Shown: positions 18,558 to 29,246 of the stretch, in pieces
How the letters are laid out: every line of letters begins with the position of its first letter
Position numbering within the stretch: the first letter of the stretch is position 1
Assembly: GCF_014133895.1 (NCBI RefSeq)
Contig: NC_050734.1
Coordinates: 682,001-746,000 of the forward strand
Direction: 5' to 3'
Source: Torulaspora globosa
Lineage: Eukaryota > Ascomycota > Saccharomycetes > Saccharomycetales > Saccharomycetaceae
DNA length: 64,000 nt
Position numbers and translations under genes: made by a program
Notes under the pieces: generated by a model
Seen by the model: the letters and a program-made list of their open reading frames with translations, nothing else
The model's database searches: none
Told to the model about the DNA's origin: nothing

Positions 18558-18911
18558 ATGTTCGCTGTTAGGTCTACTTCCAGGTTGCTACTGTTGAAAA
18601 GAGTGCCTTTGGCTCGTCAAATTTGTCAAACGAGAATTAATCACAATGTGGTGCAAGATCTGTACCTGAGAGAACTGAAGAACGTTAAATTGAACCCAAT
18701 TACTGCCAAGGATGCTGAAGGGAATGTCAAGCAATGGGTTGATCCTGTCAAGCCAAAGCAACCTGAGCTAGAGGGACAGGGTGCCGATGCGTTGAAGGCG
18801 TACTCGGCTGAAGCCGTGGAGACCAAGACAGGCGTTATGGAGGAAGAGAGCAACGTGGAAGAGGACTGGCTGGTGCTTGATGATGCCGAGGAGGATTCCC
18901 ACGGTCATTGA
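18558..18911 (+). CDS. ATP14: mitochondrial F1Fo ATP synthase subunit h
   Basis: A 117-residue homolog of YLR295C. The first 30 or so residues are basic and hydroxylated (mitochondrial presequence). The mature part keeps the signature V.QDLYLRELK, DAEGNVK.W and the acidic C-terminus EEDWLVLDDAEE. Subunit h belongs to the peripheral stalk of the inner-membrane ATP synthase. Syntenic with the YLR297-YLR293 segment. Confidence 0.95.
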   Translation: MFAVRSTSRLLLLKRVPLARQICQTRINHNVVQDLYLRELKNVKLNPITAKDAEGNVKQWVDPVKPKQPELEGQGADALKAYSAEAVETKTGVMEEESNVEEDWLVLDDAEEDSHGH

Positions 18912-19049
18912 ATATGGGGTGCACTGATGCTCGCGCCCTGTATCCTGTCTGCTGGGCTGCCGTACATACATTATAGCGAGTTATTTTTTTCATATTCCAG
19001 CACTACCAACTGTCTAGTATATCTGTTGTGAGCGAAAGGGACGAGTAGG

Positions 19050-19626
19050 ATGGCCGAGAAGTTCGAGACGCTGGAGAGACTTCATCGGCCGGGGATTTCT
19101 CAAGAACGGCCAGTCTCGCAGCGGCACCCGTGGTGTCGAGACGGGCGGTTAAACGAGCGGCAGACGACGGCAGCGTTCGCAAGATGTTCAAGGTAAGCGC
19201 AAATAAGCTGCAGTCAACCATCGAGGAGCTCAGAGACAGGATCCAGAGGGATAACAACAAGTACCGGGACAGCGACATCACGTGGCGCGTGCACCAGGAT
19301 CTGACGACGCAAGTGGACGAGGTACCGGAGCCGTCGGGGATCTTAGGGAGCAGCTGACGCTGCTGCTGTGCTCGGAACTGGTCATTTTCCTTGACAACGT
19401 CAATCGCTTCACCTACTCGTCCGCGATCCTCGGAATCACCGAGGCTCCGCTGAGGGAGCAGCACAGATAGGTGCTCGACAGGCTGCAGGCCAGCGGCGAC
19501 CGCACAATCGCACCGCTGGTCGAGTTCATCACCGATTGGTATCAAATAATCGAGCTCGATATGAATCACGTGACCGGGAGCGAGAGCTGGCTCGTACGTA
19601 GCGACCGGTGGCAATGGGCGTCTTGA
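19050..19626 (+). pseudogene. broken unidentified coding sequence (coiled-coil protein)
   Basis: Protein-like sequence can be read on the plus strand only by changing frame. One frame (19052-19356) gives an Ala/Arg-rich stretch and then a coiled coil (KLQSTIEELRDRIQRDNN...WRVHQDLTTQVDEV). It ends at a TGA, but a second frame continues at once with an amphipathic helical stretch (LREQLTLLLCSELVIFLDNV). That frame meets an in-frame TAG at 19468-19470 and goes on with VLDRLQASGDRTIAPLVEF. So there is at least one frameshift and one nonsense codon. S. cerevisiae has no validated gene between ATP14 and GSP1. I do not recognise the family. Sequencing error could mimic the frameshift but not both lesions easily. 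Confidence 0.5.
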
Positions 19627-19751
19627 AAAATTTAGCAAGATCGATTAAAAGGTAAATAAATTTTTATCCCATCCCATTTCCTTTGGAAGAGAGAGGCAAG
19701 GAGAGCGAATCAATAACGACCAAACTCTTTAGATTGTAATTGATTGAAAAG

Positions 19752-20420
19752 ATGTCTGCACCTGCTGCTGGTAACGCTCAAGGCGAAGTTCCAACTTTTA
19801 AATTGGTTCTTGTTGGTGATGGTGGTACTGGTAAGACCACTTTTGTCAAGAGACATTTGACCGGTGAATTCGAAAAAAAATATATTGCGACCATCGGTGT
19901 TGAAGTCCATCCTCTTTCTTTCTACACAAACTTTGGCGAGATCAAGTTCGATGTGTGGGATACCGCCGGGCAAGAAAAATTCGGTGGGTTGAGAGATGGT
20001 TACTACATTAACGCTCAATGCGGTATCATCATGTTCGATGTCACTTCTAGAATCACTTACAAGAACGTTCCAAACTGGCACAGAGACTTGGTTCGTGTTT
20101 GTGAAAACATCCCAATCGTGCTATGTGGTAACAAGGTCGATGTTAAGGAGAGAAAGGTGAAGGCCAAGACCATCACGTTCCACAGAAAGAAGAACCTACA
20201 GTACTACGACATATCTGCCAAGTCCAACTATAACTTCGAGAAGCCATTCTTGTGGTTGGCTAGAAAGCTGGCTGGTAACCCACAATTGGAGTTTGTCGCA
20301 TCTCCAGCATTGGCTCCACCTGAGGTGCAGGTCGACGAGCAATTGATGCAACAGTACCAGCAGGAAATGGAACAGGCTACTGCTTTGCCATTGCCTGATG
20401 AAGATGACGCTGATTTGTAA
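19752..20420 (+). CDS. GSP1: Ran GTPase (Gsp1/Gsp2)
   Basis: A 222-residue Ran homolog that drives nucleocytoplasmic transport. P-loop GDGGTGKT (22-29), effector region with [14 protein letters not shown], switch [18 protein letters not shown] with the catalytic Gln, NKVD and the [13 protein letters not shown] segment are all canonical, and the acidic C-terminal DEDDADL switch is present. It is the single counterpart of the ohnologs GSP1 (YLR293C) and GSP2 (YOR185C). Codon choice is strongly biased (TTG for Leu, GGT for Gly), as expected of high expression. The frame opens at a TTG 12 bases upstream; the ATG at 19752 gives the conserved MSAPA start. Confidence 0.97.
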   Translation: MSAPAAGNAQGEVPTFKLVLVGDGGTGKTTFVKRHLTGEFEKKYIATIGVEVHPLSFYTNFGEIKFDVWDTAGQEKFGGLRDGYYINAQCGIIMFDVTSRITYKNVPNWHRDLVRVCENIPIVLCGNKVDVKERKVKAKTITFHRKKNLQYYDISAKSNYNFEKPFLWLARKLAGNPQLEFVASPALAPPEVQVDEQLMQQYQQEMEQATALPLPDEDDADL

Positions 20421-20575
20421 GTAATTCACTTCATAGCTTCTAGCACCCCCATTAAAATTAACATCGTCTATTTTGTTTGAGTTGAAGTATTTTACAAGCT
20501 ACGTATTTTACACAACTGAACAGCTAACAACATCAGACAACGGAAAAACGCACCACGGGAGACCATACCGGTGGC

Positions 20576-21157
20576 ATGACAGAGATCCTGTACGACGTCA
20601 ACTCCAAGAGGTTGAAATGCACGGACGAAGCCGATGAAAACTTACAAACCAACGTCGATCAGGTTAATTCGTTGACTGCAGCTTTGATCCCAGAGACGAA
20701 CCCAAATTTCACCCCACAACCACACGAAGACATAAGCAAACTGGTCAAGAACCTCTTTGATAGCGGTCTCAAGAATGCTAAACAGAACAAATTCCCTGAA
20801 GCTCTGAAAAATGTGTCGCTGGCGATTGAAATGGCCCAGAGAAAGAGGGCTCCCTGGGAAGCGTTTGCTGTTCAATTGCAAGAATTGCAATTCATGCTAC
20901 GTCACAAGATAGATCTGTTGCTGGTGCTCGGCAAGTACCTCGATGCACTACAGGATCTCGATATGCTGCTGAACACTGGTCTTGTTCAACCGGAAGTTTT
21001 CATAAGAAAGACAGACGCTCTGCTAAAGCTGGGCAGGTTGGACCAAGCACGTATTGAATGTGAAAGAGGCCTAAGTTTACAGCCACAGAACACAAAACTG
21101 AAGGCGCTCAATCTCGAGTGTGCAAGACGATTGGCAGACTTCAATGGCGATCTGTGA
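20576..21157 (+). CDS. SEC72: Sec63 complex subunit Sec72
   Basis: A 193-residue homolog of YLR292C, a cytosolic TPR-domain subunit of the ER Sec62/63 post-translational translocation complex that docks Hsp70 and ribosome-free precursors. Conserved NPNFTPQP and ALKNVSLAIEMAQRKRAPWEAFA segments are visible, followed by TPR-like helices to the C-terminus. It lies tandem to GSP1 as in S. cerevisiae. Confidence 0.94.
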   Translation: MTEILYDVNSKRLKCTDEADENLQTNVDQVNSLTAALIPETNPNFTPQPHEDISKLVKNLFDSGLKNAKQNKFPEALKNVSLAIEMAQRKRAPWEAFAVQLQELQFMLRHKIDLLLVLGKYLDALQDLDMLLNTGLVQPEVFIRKTDALLKLGRLDQARIECERGLSLQPQNTKLKALNLECARRLADFNGDL

Positions 21158-21312
21158 GCATCTGCCCATCTTTTATACCTATTAGCCCTAGTAAGGTGTA
21201 GTTTTCTAGTCATCGATCGCTTAGGCGTTATTTGAAAAATTTTCAATGCTGATCAGTAGCACTGCACCAATAACACGGTCAATAGACGCTGTTGATTCCA
21301 TTTGCAACCAAG

Positions 21313-22476
21313 ATGCCCTCTTCAACCACTGTTTCAGCAGCCTCCTCTGCAAATTTTGACGTAAATGTGAGTATAGAGCATTTCATAGCTAGATTGAAGA
21401 GAAAACAGATAGACAACTCTTACGCTATGGCATTGGAGACTTTGCAGATCCTGAAGAGGTTTATCTCTGCAGCTCGCTGGTCTCATGTCACTGAACTGAT
21501 AGAGCAAATAAGACAACTAGCTGACAGATTGGAAAAGGCTCAGCCAGCTGCGTTTTGTTGTGGTAATGTGATTAGAAGAGTGCTGGCGGTCATAAGAGAT
21601 GAGTTCGAGGAAGATATGCGCAGCACGGTGGTGAGCACAGCCGCAACCACGAACACTGTGGCTGAACCAATGATCTCATCTATGTTTAATCTGCTACAGA
21701 AGCCAGAACATCAGCTACAACAGCAACAGCAGCAGCAGCAGCAACAGAAGTCGCAAAAAGGCACCAAAACAAAGACAGATTTCCGTCAAGTGGCTATACA
21801 GGGCATCAAGGATCTGATAGACGAAATCACTAATATAGATGACGGCATTCAACAGATTGCCATCGATTTGATTCATGACCAAGAAATTCTCTTAACACCA
21901 ACTCCAGAGTCGAAAACTGTGCTCAAGTTTCTCATCAAGTCCAAGGAACGAAGCAACAGAACTTTCACTGTCCTGGTCACTGAGGGATTTCCAAATAACA
22001 CAGCTAAAGCCCATGAATTTGCAAAAAAACTGGCTCAACACAACATCGAGACGATCGTCGTGCCGGACTCGGCCGTCTTTGCCCTCATGTCACGGGTTGG
22101 TAAAGTCATCATTGGTACCAAAGCAGTTTTCATCAATGGTGGCAGTATGGCATCCGCGAGCGGAGTCTCATCAGTGTGCGAGTGCGCTAGAGAGTTCAAG
22201 ACTCCCGTGTTTGCCGTGGCTGGTCTATACAAGCTGTCGCCATTGTATCCGTTCGACGTGGAGAGACTCGTCGAATTCGGCGGCTCTCAGAAAGTGTTGC
22301 CTCACATGGATCCCCATAACAGGCTCGATATCATCAACCCTGTGACAGCATACGTCCCTCCAGAAAATATCGACATTTACATCACCAATATCGGCGGATT
22401 CGCACCAAGTTTCATCTATCGTGTGGCTTGGGATAACTACAAACAAGTCGATGTGAACATCGGGCAAGCACTCTAA
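21313..22476 (+). CDS. GCD7: translation initiation factor eIF2B beta subunit
   Basis: A 387-residue homolog of YLR291C, regulatory subunit of the guanine nucleotide exchange factor for eIF2 and a target of general amino-acid control. The N-terminal helical domain (RLKRKQI.NSYAMALETLQ) and the C-terminal Rossmann-like domain (TVLVTEGFPNNT.KAHEFAKKL, VPDSAVFALMSRV.KVIIGTKAVF) are conserved. A glutamine run of about 11 residues (CAG/CAA, 21718-21750) sits in the variable linker. The frame opens at a TTG 21 bases upstream; the first ATG, 21313, is used. Confidence 0.95.
   Translation: MPSSTTVSAASSANFDVNVSIEHFIARLKRKQIDNSYAMALETLQILKRFISAARWSHVTELIEQIRQLADRLEKAQPAAFCCGNVIRRVLAVIRDEFEEDMRSTVVSTAATTNTVAEPMISSMFNLLQKPEHQLQQQQQQQQQQKSQKGTKTKTDFRQVAIQGIKDLIDEITNIDDGIQQIAIDLIHDQEILLTPTPESKTVLKFLIKSKERSNRTFTVLVTEGFPNNTAKAHEFAKKLAQHNIETIVVPDSAVFALMSRVGKVIIGTKAVFINGGSMASASGVSSVCECAREFKTPVFAVAGLYKLSPLYPFDVERLVEFGGSQKVLPHMDPHNRLDIINPVTAYVPPENIDIYITNIGGFAPSFIYRVAWDNYKQVDVNIGQAL
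21716..21750 (+). repeat. CAG/CAA glutamine repeat in GCD7
   Basis: An interrupted CAG/CAA tract coding for QLQQQQQQQQQQ in the linker between the two GCD7 domains, a region that is also variable in S. cerevisiae. Length polymorphism is likely. Confidence 0.85.
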
Positions 22477-22874
22477 GTATTTTGCAAGCGAATATGATAC
22501 AACCGACGAAATGAACCTTTGCATTCACATTTGAGAATGCCCTGTGCCTCGCTCGGTGACAGTCATCAATATTGTCATCTTGAGCTGGATGAACGCAACA
22601 CTTCTGATTGCTTTCAATGGGCTATATCAACTTTTCAAGACTTCTTTGAGTACGAGAGTATCCATTGACCCTCCATGATACCTTTATCGTAATTAGAAGA
22701 TCTGACATTCTAGTCTGAATAGACTATTTGCAACAAGTGGCTATATCTTGAAGTAAAATATTCTTACAAAGCTAGCTTCTCGTCTTGACCTCATTCCTAG
22801 TAAGACTAACACTTAATTGCGCAAAACTTCTCTATGACGAAAACATTTAATAACTATGCAAGAGGCAGAGTATC
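22477..22874. other. GCD7-COQ11 intergenic region
   Basis: About 400 AT-rich bases with GCD7 termination and COQ11 promoter functions. I see no gene, RNA or clear motif. Confidence 0.5.
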
Positions 22875-23702
22875 ATGGTATCTAAGCTGTTAGTGTTTGG
22901 TGGAAATGGGTTCTTAGGTAAAAGGATTTGCCAGGAGGCTGTTAATAATGGGTTCCAAGTCATGTCACTTTCAAGGTCCGGAAGGCCACCACGGCCACAG
23001 AGTCCACAAGACAAGGACTGGATTGGCGAGGTTCAATGGGAAGCTGCTGATGTTTTCGATCCTTTGAGCTACAATCGGCACTTACGAGATGCTACTGACG
23101 TTGTTCATTCGCTTGGAATACTTCTCGAAGATGAAAGCTATAAAGTTAAAGTAAGAAACCCACTAAACAAATCGTTCGATTTCAAGTCGCTGATGCCTTC
23201 CTTTGGTTCGAATCCTTTGGATAAGAAGAACCCAAATTTCACTTATGAAAGGATGAACAAGGAGAGCGCCCTCATTCTAGCTCAAGCCTTTCGCCAGACG
23301 CTCAGTTCGCATGAAGCCAAACGAAGAGATATGCCAACATTCACGTATATATCTGCTGATAAGGGGTTCCCACTGATTCCCAAAGGCTACATCAATTCAA
23401 AAAGGCAAGCGGAGGCGGAACTGATGCACTACGAAGGTTTGTTTCGCCCGATCTTAGTGAGACCTGGCTTCATGTTTGACGAGTACAAAACGACCGCTGA
23501 TGCAAGATCGTATGTTCATAATGGCTTAGAACTCCTCAACTGCGGCAATAGAGTGCTGCTACGGAATAAACTTCGCTTTGTGAACGAGCTGATTCGACCC
23601 ACCATCTCGACCCAGCAGGTAAGTCGGAACATCATTTCAAAAATCAAAGACCCAAGTTTCTCGGGTATAGTTTCTCTAGAGTCTATGCTTAGCATGAATT
23701 AA
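22875..23702 (+). CDS. COQ11: coenzyme Q synthome subunit Coq11 (atypical SDR / NDUFA9-like)
   Basis: A 275-residue homolog of YLR290C, a mitochondrial short-chain dehydrogenase-like protein needed for efficient ubiquinone synthesis. The dinucleotide-binding motif GGNGFLG is at residues 9-15. DVVHSLGILLED, the YERMNKESA segment and the YI(N)SKRQAEAEL substrate/cofactor region typical of NDUFA9-type proteins are present. It converges with GUF1 with 53 bases between the stops. Confidence 0.92.
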   Translation: MVSKLLVFGGNGFLGKRICQEAVNNGFQVMSLSRSGRPPRPQSPQDKDWIGEVQWEAADVFDPLSYNRHLRDATDVVHSLGILLEDESYKVKVRNPLNKSFDFKSLMPSFGSNPLDKKNPNFTYERMNKESALILAQAFRQTLSSHEAKRRDMPTFTYISADKGFPLIPKGYINSKRQAEAELMHYEGLFRPILVRPGFMFDEYKTTADARSYVHNGLELLNCGNRVLLRNKLRFVNELIRPTISTQQVSRNIISKIKDPSFSGIVSLESMLSMN

Positions 23703-23755
23703 CATTTCGTATCTACAAGAGTTTTATTTTATTCGCCGGCGAGGAAGCCTGATGC

Positions 23756-25690
23756 TCATCGTTTCAAAAAGGCTTGGTAGGCTTCCTGGCTAACCTGAAC
23801 ATTGCCGATGCTTCTCAGCTGTTTCTTTCCCTCCTTCTGCCTCACTAGCAGTTTCTTCCTTCGAGAGACGTCAGAAGCATGCAGCTTAGCCAAGACATCC
23901 TTTCGCCTAGCTTTGATAGTCTCTCGGGCAATGATTTTATTATTGGCCCTCGCCTGAATAACAACTTCGTATAGTTGTGCTTTTATGAATTCCTTGAACT
24001 TTTTAACCCATTCTCTTCCAACACGCTCGACCTGAGATCTATGCATAACCTGAGCCAAAGCGTCAACGCTTTTTCCGTTAACCAACAGCTCCAACTTAAT
24101 TACGTCTGAATCTTTATAACCGATGTCTTCGTAATCAAGAGACGCATAGCCTCTGGAGACTGATTTCAGCTTCCCAAAGAAGTCATCAACAAGGTGAGCT
24201 AATGGTAAATGATATTTCAGAAGTACCTGGCCTGTCATATTCAGATAAGTGATCTCAATTTGCTGCCCACGGTTGCCATCGCATAGTTTGATCACATTCC
24301 CGAGATACTCTTGAGGCAGAGTCATAATTGCTTCGACAAATGGTTCTTTGAATGATTCAATCTTCGATCTGCGCAAGGCAAGATCCGGAAAGTCGTCGGG
24401 GTTGGTGATGACCCTTTGTGTGCCGTCATTAAACTGGATTTGGTAAGGCACGGTTGGCTGCGTAATGATCAACTTGGAGCCGTATTCTTTCTCCAACCTC
24501 TCACGAAATACAGATGCATGCAATGACCCCAGAAAACCTAGTCTCCAACCCTGGCCCAAAGCATTCGATGTCTCTCTTTGCAGGGAGACAGATCTGTCGT
24601 TTAATACCAGCCTGCTGATATCATCATCAAGCGCCTTGAACTCTGTCCCATCGGCTGGGAAAGCGCCAACAAACACCATTGGTTTCGTTTCCTCAAACCC
24701 GGGTAGAGTCTCAGTCTCCTGTTCACGACCAACATGCATCAGCGTGTCTCCGACCTTCGCATCCTGTGAAGCCTTCATGCCTGGAACTATATATCCAACC
24801 TGCCCGGTTGACAAAGAATTAGTCGGAGTCCTATCCGGATACATGATACCAATCTCTTTGACCTCGTATTTTTTGCTAGTTTGGGCACTGGAGATCCTAT
24901 CACCTTTCCTGACTGATCCATCAACTACATGGACCAGTAGAACAACTCCAACGTAAGAATCGTACCAAGAATCCACTAGAAGAGCCCTGAAAGGTTTATC
25001 TTTAAATCCCGTAGGTGGGGGGACGCGATCAATAATGGCTGGTAATAGATCTTTGGAAATATTCAGACCCGTTTTGGCACTAACCTTTATTATATCATCC
25101 TTTGATAATTCAAAAGTATTCTCGATTTGATCTTCTGCTTGTGCAATATCTGCAATGTCCAGGTCAACCTTGTTAATTACAGGTATCAGTTTGAGATTCA
25201 TACTGTACGCTAAGTAAAAGTTAGCCACAGTTTGAGCCTGAACACCTTGCGAAGCATCTACCAATAGAAGCGCACCGCCGCAGGATGCATATGATCTCGA
25301 AACTTCACCTCTAAAATCAACGTGTCCAGGAGTGTCGACAAGGTGCAGCAGATAGTCCTTGCCGTACCTTTTATCGTGGTAAAACATCGTACAAGTTTGT
25401 GCCTTAATCGTAATCCCACGTTCTCTCTCTACTTCCAGCTTATCGAGCACTTGTTTGTTCTCACCAGGCTTAATAACACCGGTGATCTCCAATAGTCTAT
25501 CACTGAGGGTCGATTTCCCGTGGTCCACATGTGCAACAATTGAGAAGTTCCTGTAGTCTTCAATTGGAATCCTTTCGATGCGATCCTGTATTGATTTAAG
25601 CTTCGAAGCGTTCACCTGCTGATGGTTCCTTCGTATCAATGGCCTCCATGATCTGTGCAGCAGGAACCGAGATCGTCCAATTGATAGCAT
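23756..25690 (-). CDS. GUF1: mitochondrial elongation factor 4 (LepA homolog) Guf1
   Basis: A 644-residue homolog of YLR289W, a mitochondrial matrix GTPase that back-translocates or rescues stalled ribosomes. An Arg-rich presequence precedes the GTPase core: AHVDHGKS (53-60), the RERGITI effector loop, DTPGH and NKVD. Domains II, III, V and the LepA-specific C-terminal domain ([21 protein letters not shown] lysine-rich tail) follow. Full length. Confidence 0.96.
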   Translation of the reverse strand: MLSIGRSRFLLHRSWRPLIRRNHQQVNASKLKSIQDRIERIPIEDYRNFSIVAHVDHGKSTLSDRLLEITGVIKPGENKQVLDKLEVERERGITIKAQTCTMFYHDKRYGKDYLLHLVDTPGHVDFRGEVSRSYASCGGALLLVDASQGVQAQTVANFYLAYSMNLKLIPVINKVDLDIADIAQAEDQIENTFELSKDDIIKVSAKTGLNISKDLLPAIIDRVPPPTGFKDKPFRALLVDSWYDSYVGVVLLVHVVDGSVRKGDRISSAQTSKKYEVKEIGIMYPDRTPTNSLSTGQVGYIVPGMKASQDAKVGDTLMHVGREQETETLPGFEETKPMVFVGAFPADGTEFKALDDDISRLVLNDRSVSLQRETSNALGQGWRLGFLGSLHASVFRERLEKEYGSKLIITQPTVPYQIQFNDGTQRVITNPDDFPDLALRRSKIESFKEPFVEAIMTLPQEYLGNVIKLCDGNRGQQIEITYLNMTGQVLLKYHLPLAHLVDDFFGKLKSVSRGYASLDYEDIGYKDSDVIKLELLVNGKSVDALAQVMHRSQVERVGREWVKKFKEFIKAQLYEVVIQARANNKIIARETIKARRKDVLAKLHASDVSRRKKLLVRQKEGKKQLRSIGNVQVSQEAYQAFLKR

Positions 25691-25819
25691 TGAGTTGTGG
25701 AGGGCTACCTTTACCTACTTTTCAGCTTCAGTCTTCTGATTTAACCATTGTACATATAACGTACTGAAAATACCAACAGCTCATCGCTAATTTAGTCAAC
25801 TACATGTAATATAGGATAG

Positions 25820-27058
25820 ATGAAATTGAAGCTGATTGTGAATGGGTACGAGTCCCAAGATGATTACAAACTGCTGAGGACCACTTTATCGACGGTAGCG
25901 TCATTGAGAAAGACAGCAGTGTTGCGGTTCACCAGCGAGCGGCTGGTAATCATATCGACTCCACGGTCATCAGGCTCTAGCAACAGCACGGTACTATATG
26001 GAGATACGGGGCAAATATGGTGCACAATTCCAAGGGATTTGTTTAAGCTGTATACTGTTACATCGGCACGAGAACTAAACACCATCACAATGGAGTACAA
26101 TTGCGATTCGTTGGTCACCGTCTTCAAGCGATATGATCGAGCGATGAGCCAAGGATGCTCATCTGACATGACGATAAAGCTGCAATCTATGCCAGAGTGG
26201 AATGCGGGCGGCGGGCTGGCCAGCAACAGCTCAAGCAGTAGGGTGAACCCTGTATGTGCCCTGGGAATCACCTTTGAAGAGATCCTACATGCTCCTGCAT
26301 GCAGCGGCGCTGATTACGAGAGCGGATCCATGGGCGATAGTGCGAAAGTGGGATATATGAGTGACAAGACCGTGTTGCATTCGTTCAGGATTCCGGTCAG
26401 ATTGCTGTTCAAAGCTCAGGATGCCCGAATACAAGAACCTATGATAAACTATTCAAATCTGATGATGTGCAAACTGCCGCCGCATTCTGGTGAGTTTGGA
26501 GCTGGATTCTCTAACTTCATCAAGAGGGTGGAAAGGTACACCAGTATTCGTCACATAAAGCTAAGCGGCTCTCGCAAGGAAGGCGGCTCAACGAGCCAGG
26601 ACCCTCAGTTGAAGATTGTAGTTAATCAGCTTGATTGGCATTTGGAATTGTGCTGGAATGGCCCTCTAGACGCTATAGTGCAACAGGAGATACCGAATGA
26701 GGTCCAAGAGACGCCACAACGAGTGCCCGATGATGATAGTATGGCTGTGGAAGATAGCGAAGGTAATAAAACTAATGATGGTGTGGATGTAGAACTGGTG
26801 GATGTGTCAGCGATGGTAGAGCGGGCGGAGAGAGAAAGCTCGCTGGTGAATGAAGTCTTCATGCGATGTAAGGATTGGAAGGTTTGCCACAAGTTGTATG
26901 GAGCATTTGAAGAAGTCGTCCTGGCGATATCTCACGACGAATCATGCGTGTTACACTGTTCGCTGGATCGTGGAAGCCGTGGAGACGACGGCACCTCTGG
27001 CGAACCAAAAGAGAGGGGTCAAATTATATACTATATTGCAAGATCTAAACCGCTATAG
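25820..27058 (+). CDS. MEC3: DNA-damage checkpoint clamp subunit Mec3 (Hus1 homolog)
   Basis: A 412-residue homolog of YLR288C, one ring member of the Ddc1-Mec3-Rad17 (9-1-1) clamp that activates Mec1 at damaged DNA. The N-terminus KLKLIVNGYES.DDYKLLRTT, the VASLRKTA.LRF segment, SARELNTITMEYNCDSL and the C-terminal KDWKVC.KLY.AFEEVVLAISHDESCV are conserved. The acidic linker (about residues 285-330) is shorter than in S. cerevisiae (474 residues). Its stop is 17 bases from the SER1 stop on the other strand. Confidence 0.94.
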   Translation: MKLKLIVNGYESQDDYKLLRTTLSTVASLRKTAVLRFTSERLVIISTPRSSGSSNSTVLYGDTGQIWCTIPRDLFKLYTVTSARELNTITMEYNCDSLVTVFKRYDRAMSQGCSSDMTIKLQSMPEWNAGGGLASNSSSSRVNPVCALGITFEEILHAPACSGADYESGSMGDSAKVGYMSDKTVLHSFRIPVRLLFKAQDARIQEPMINYSNLMMCKLPPHSGEFGAGFSNFIKRVERYTSIRHIKLSGSRKEGGSTSQDPQLKIVVNQLDWHLELCWNGPLDAIVQQEIPNEVQETPQRVPDDDSMAVEDSEGNKTNDGVDVELVDVSAMVERAERESSLVNEVFMRCKDWKVCHKLYGAFEEVVLAISHDESCVLHCSLDRGSRGDDGTSGEPKERGQIIYYIARSKPL

Positions 27059-27075
27059 AACGAATTAAACAATGC

Positions 27076-28263
27076 TTAAGCATTACTTTCTGCAAAATCT
27101 TTGATGAATGTAACGAGTTTTTGGACAGATTCCAAGGACAAAGAGTTGTAGATAGAGGCCCTGAACCCGCCGACAGAACGGTGACCTTTCAACCCGGTCA
27201 ATCCGCGCTGTTCAGCCTCCTGCAGGAACTTGCCATCCAAGCCTTCCTTCTTCAAAGTGAAAACAACATTCATCTTCGATCTGCACGATTTTTCCACTGG
27301 GAGATTGTAGAAATTAGAGTACTGATCCAAAACATCGTAAAGGATCTTAGCCTTCCGCTCATTCTCCCTCTGTTGTGCTGGGACACCACCTTTGCTTAGC
27401 AAGTTTTGAAACACGAGATCCATTACGTGCAGGGTGAAGATTGGGATCGTGTTGTAAGCGGAGTCATTCTTGACCACGGTAGGAAAGTGGAAAGCGATTG
27501 GCGTGATGGGCAAACCAAGTTTATATAGCTCGTCGTCGTGCACTTTGGAGATCTCATCCAGGATTGTCTTCTTGATGATGTAAACCGTCAAACCGGCCAA
27601 CCCGATATTCTTTTGAGCACCAGCGAGAATCATAGCGTACCGGGAAACATCGATCTCACGGGATAAGATGTCACTGGACAAGTCCGCCACCAGCTCGATA
27701 TTTTCATCAGCGGTGATACATTCGGGTAGTTTTGGCCACTCCACACCATGAACGGTTTCGTTTTCGCACAGGTAGACATACGAAAACTTTTTACCCTTAA
27801 TCCTGTCGCTCCATTCACTTTCTGATGGGATACTACCGTATTTCTTGTCGTTAAAGTCCTTAGAGTTGAAAATTACTTCCGCCGGCACATGCAGCCTGCG
27901 AGCCTCCTCGTACGCCTTCTGAGACCAAGAACCCGTCACCAAGTAACCTGCAGGAGCAATTTCACCCGTCTTGGCAACGTAAGCGGCTGCCAAGTTCGAA
28001 GCAGTGCAAGAAAACCCCGTGGTACCGCCTCCCTGCAGAAAGAAAACCTCGTGAGTATCTGGGATATTCATCAATTCCTTCAAATGCGCCTTAGCATCTT
28101 CAATCACTTTCTTAGCGTCCTTAGAACGATGTGAAATTTCACCAACACCCAAACCAAGGTTATTGAAGTTCAGCAAATCTCTAGCTGCCTGTTGCAAAAC
28201 TTGAGTAGGCAATTGTGCCGGTCCAGCACCAAAATGATGTGGTTCCTCTCTTTCCAAAGACAT
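27076..28263 (-). CDS. SER1: 3-phosphoserine aminotransferase
   Basis: A 395-residue homolog of YOR184W that converts 3-phosphohydroxypyruvate and glutamate to phosphoserine. The HFGAGPAQLP start, FLQGGGTTGFS phosphate-binding loop and the PLP Lys in AGAQKNIG (near 217) are intact. The C-terminal GLKGHRSVGGFRASIYN segment is canonical. In S. cerevisiae this is a chromosome XV gene, here adjacent to MEC3 of the chromosome XII block. Confidence 0.97.
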   Translation of the reverse strand: MSLEREEPHHFGAGPAQLPTQVLQQAARDLLNFNNLGLGVGEISHRSKDAKKVIEDAKAHLKELMNIPDTHEVFFLQGGGTTGFSCTASNLAAAYVAKTGEIAPAGYLVTGSWSQKAYEEARRLHVPAEVIFNSKDFNDKKYGSIPSESEWSDRIKGKKFSYVYLCENETVHGVEWPKLPECITADENIELVADLSSDILSREIDVSRYAMILAGAQKNIGLAGLTVYIIKKTILDEISKVHDDELYKLGLPITPIAFHFPTVVKNDSAYNTIPIFTLHVMDLVFQNLLSKGGVPAQQRENERKAKILYDVLDQYSNFYNLPVEKSCRSKMNVVFTLKKEGLDGKFLQEAEQRGLTGLKGHRSVGGFRASIYNSLSLESVQKLVTFIKDFAESNA

Positions 28264-28823
28264 TGATCACACCGTTGCCGTGCTCCTACACTACTGTATA
28301 CCTGGCTGAATGAAGTTCTTATAAGCCCAAATTTTTATATATGTCAGTCATAGGCGCATCGACTCATCAAGGGTAACACGTCTGCAGTGACACCTCACAT
28401 ATATCAAGCCCCAGCTAACGCCATTGGACGTCCCCATGCGAGCCTGTTGGAGGCTCCAATGACCTCCAATAGTCTTCAATCCTTGCGTAAACGTCCTTTT
28501 ATATCAACACCAGTCCACTTCGTGTGACGGCCAACGGCGATATACACCCACACACCCGAAAACCAGTTCCCGAACATCCGTAAACCAACTTTACAATAAG
28601 TTTTTCTCACGCCGCGAGATCGCGCGCCGTCGCGGCGTTCTGATCATCATTTTGGGGACTCACAGCTTCCGGGTCTCCAGCGCGGCTTGTCATTTGCCAC
28701 TTTCCAGGATCCAGCTATTGGTATACGCTTAGGAGGGTTTTACACTATGCTATAAGCTAGTTGTAGGTGTTAATAGTGGCTCTACATTGTCGAAACTAGC
28801 TTTAAGTAAACCAACTAATCAAA
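28264..28823. other. divergent promoter region SER1 / RPS30
   Basis: These 560 bases carry two Rap1-type sites and a GC-rich inverted repeat (CGCCGCGA at 28610-28617 and TCGCGGCG at 28630-28637, 12-base loop). A one-mismatch Gcn4 site CGACTCA is near 28357, on the SER1 side. No gene is seen. Confidence 0.6.
28544..28584 (+). promoter_or_regulatory. pair of Rap1 sites of RPS30
   Basis: ACACCCACACACC (28544-28556) and ACATCCGTAAA (28574-28584) match the two common forms of the Rap1/RPG consensus. They are 30 bases apart in the same orientation and about 240-280 bases upstream of the RPS30 ATG, the usual arrangement in yeast ribosomal protein promoters. Confidence 0.7.
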
Positions 28824-29107
<284 letters not shown>

Positions 29108-29246
29108 ATCTGTTAGCTAGATTTGTTGTCACTCCTCATATAAATTTTCTACATAGGTTACTACTAAGCAATATGTTCATATATTGATAATCAGTGAGAC
29201 GTCCCATCGTGGATCCGCCACGAAAACAGCAGGACGGAAATAGGCG

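Noticed and set aside
19003..19638. Minus-strand 211-codon frame between ATP14 and GSP1
   Set aside because: The opposite strand carries the more protein-like coiled-coil sequence. The minus frame is low in character and has no family match.
23205..23215. Perfect Pol III B box GGTTCGAATCC
   Set aside because: It lies inside the conserved COQ11 coding region (FGSNP), without A box, cloverleaf or T-run terminator.
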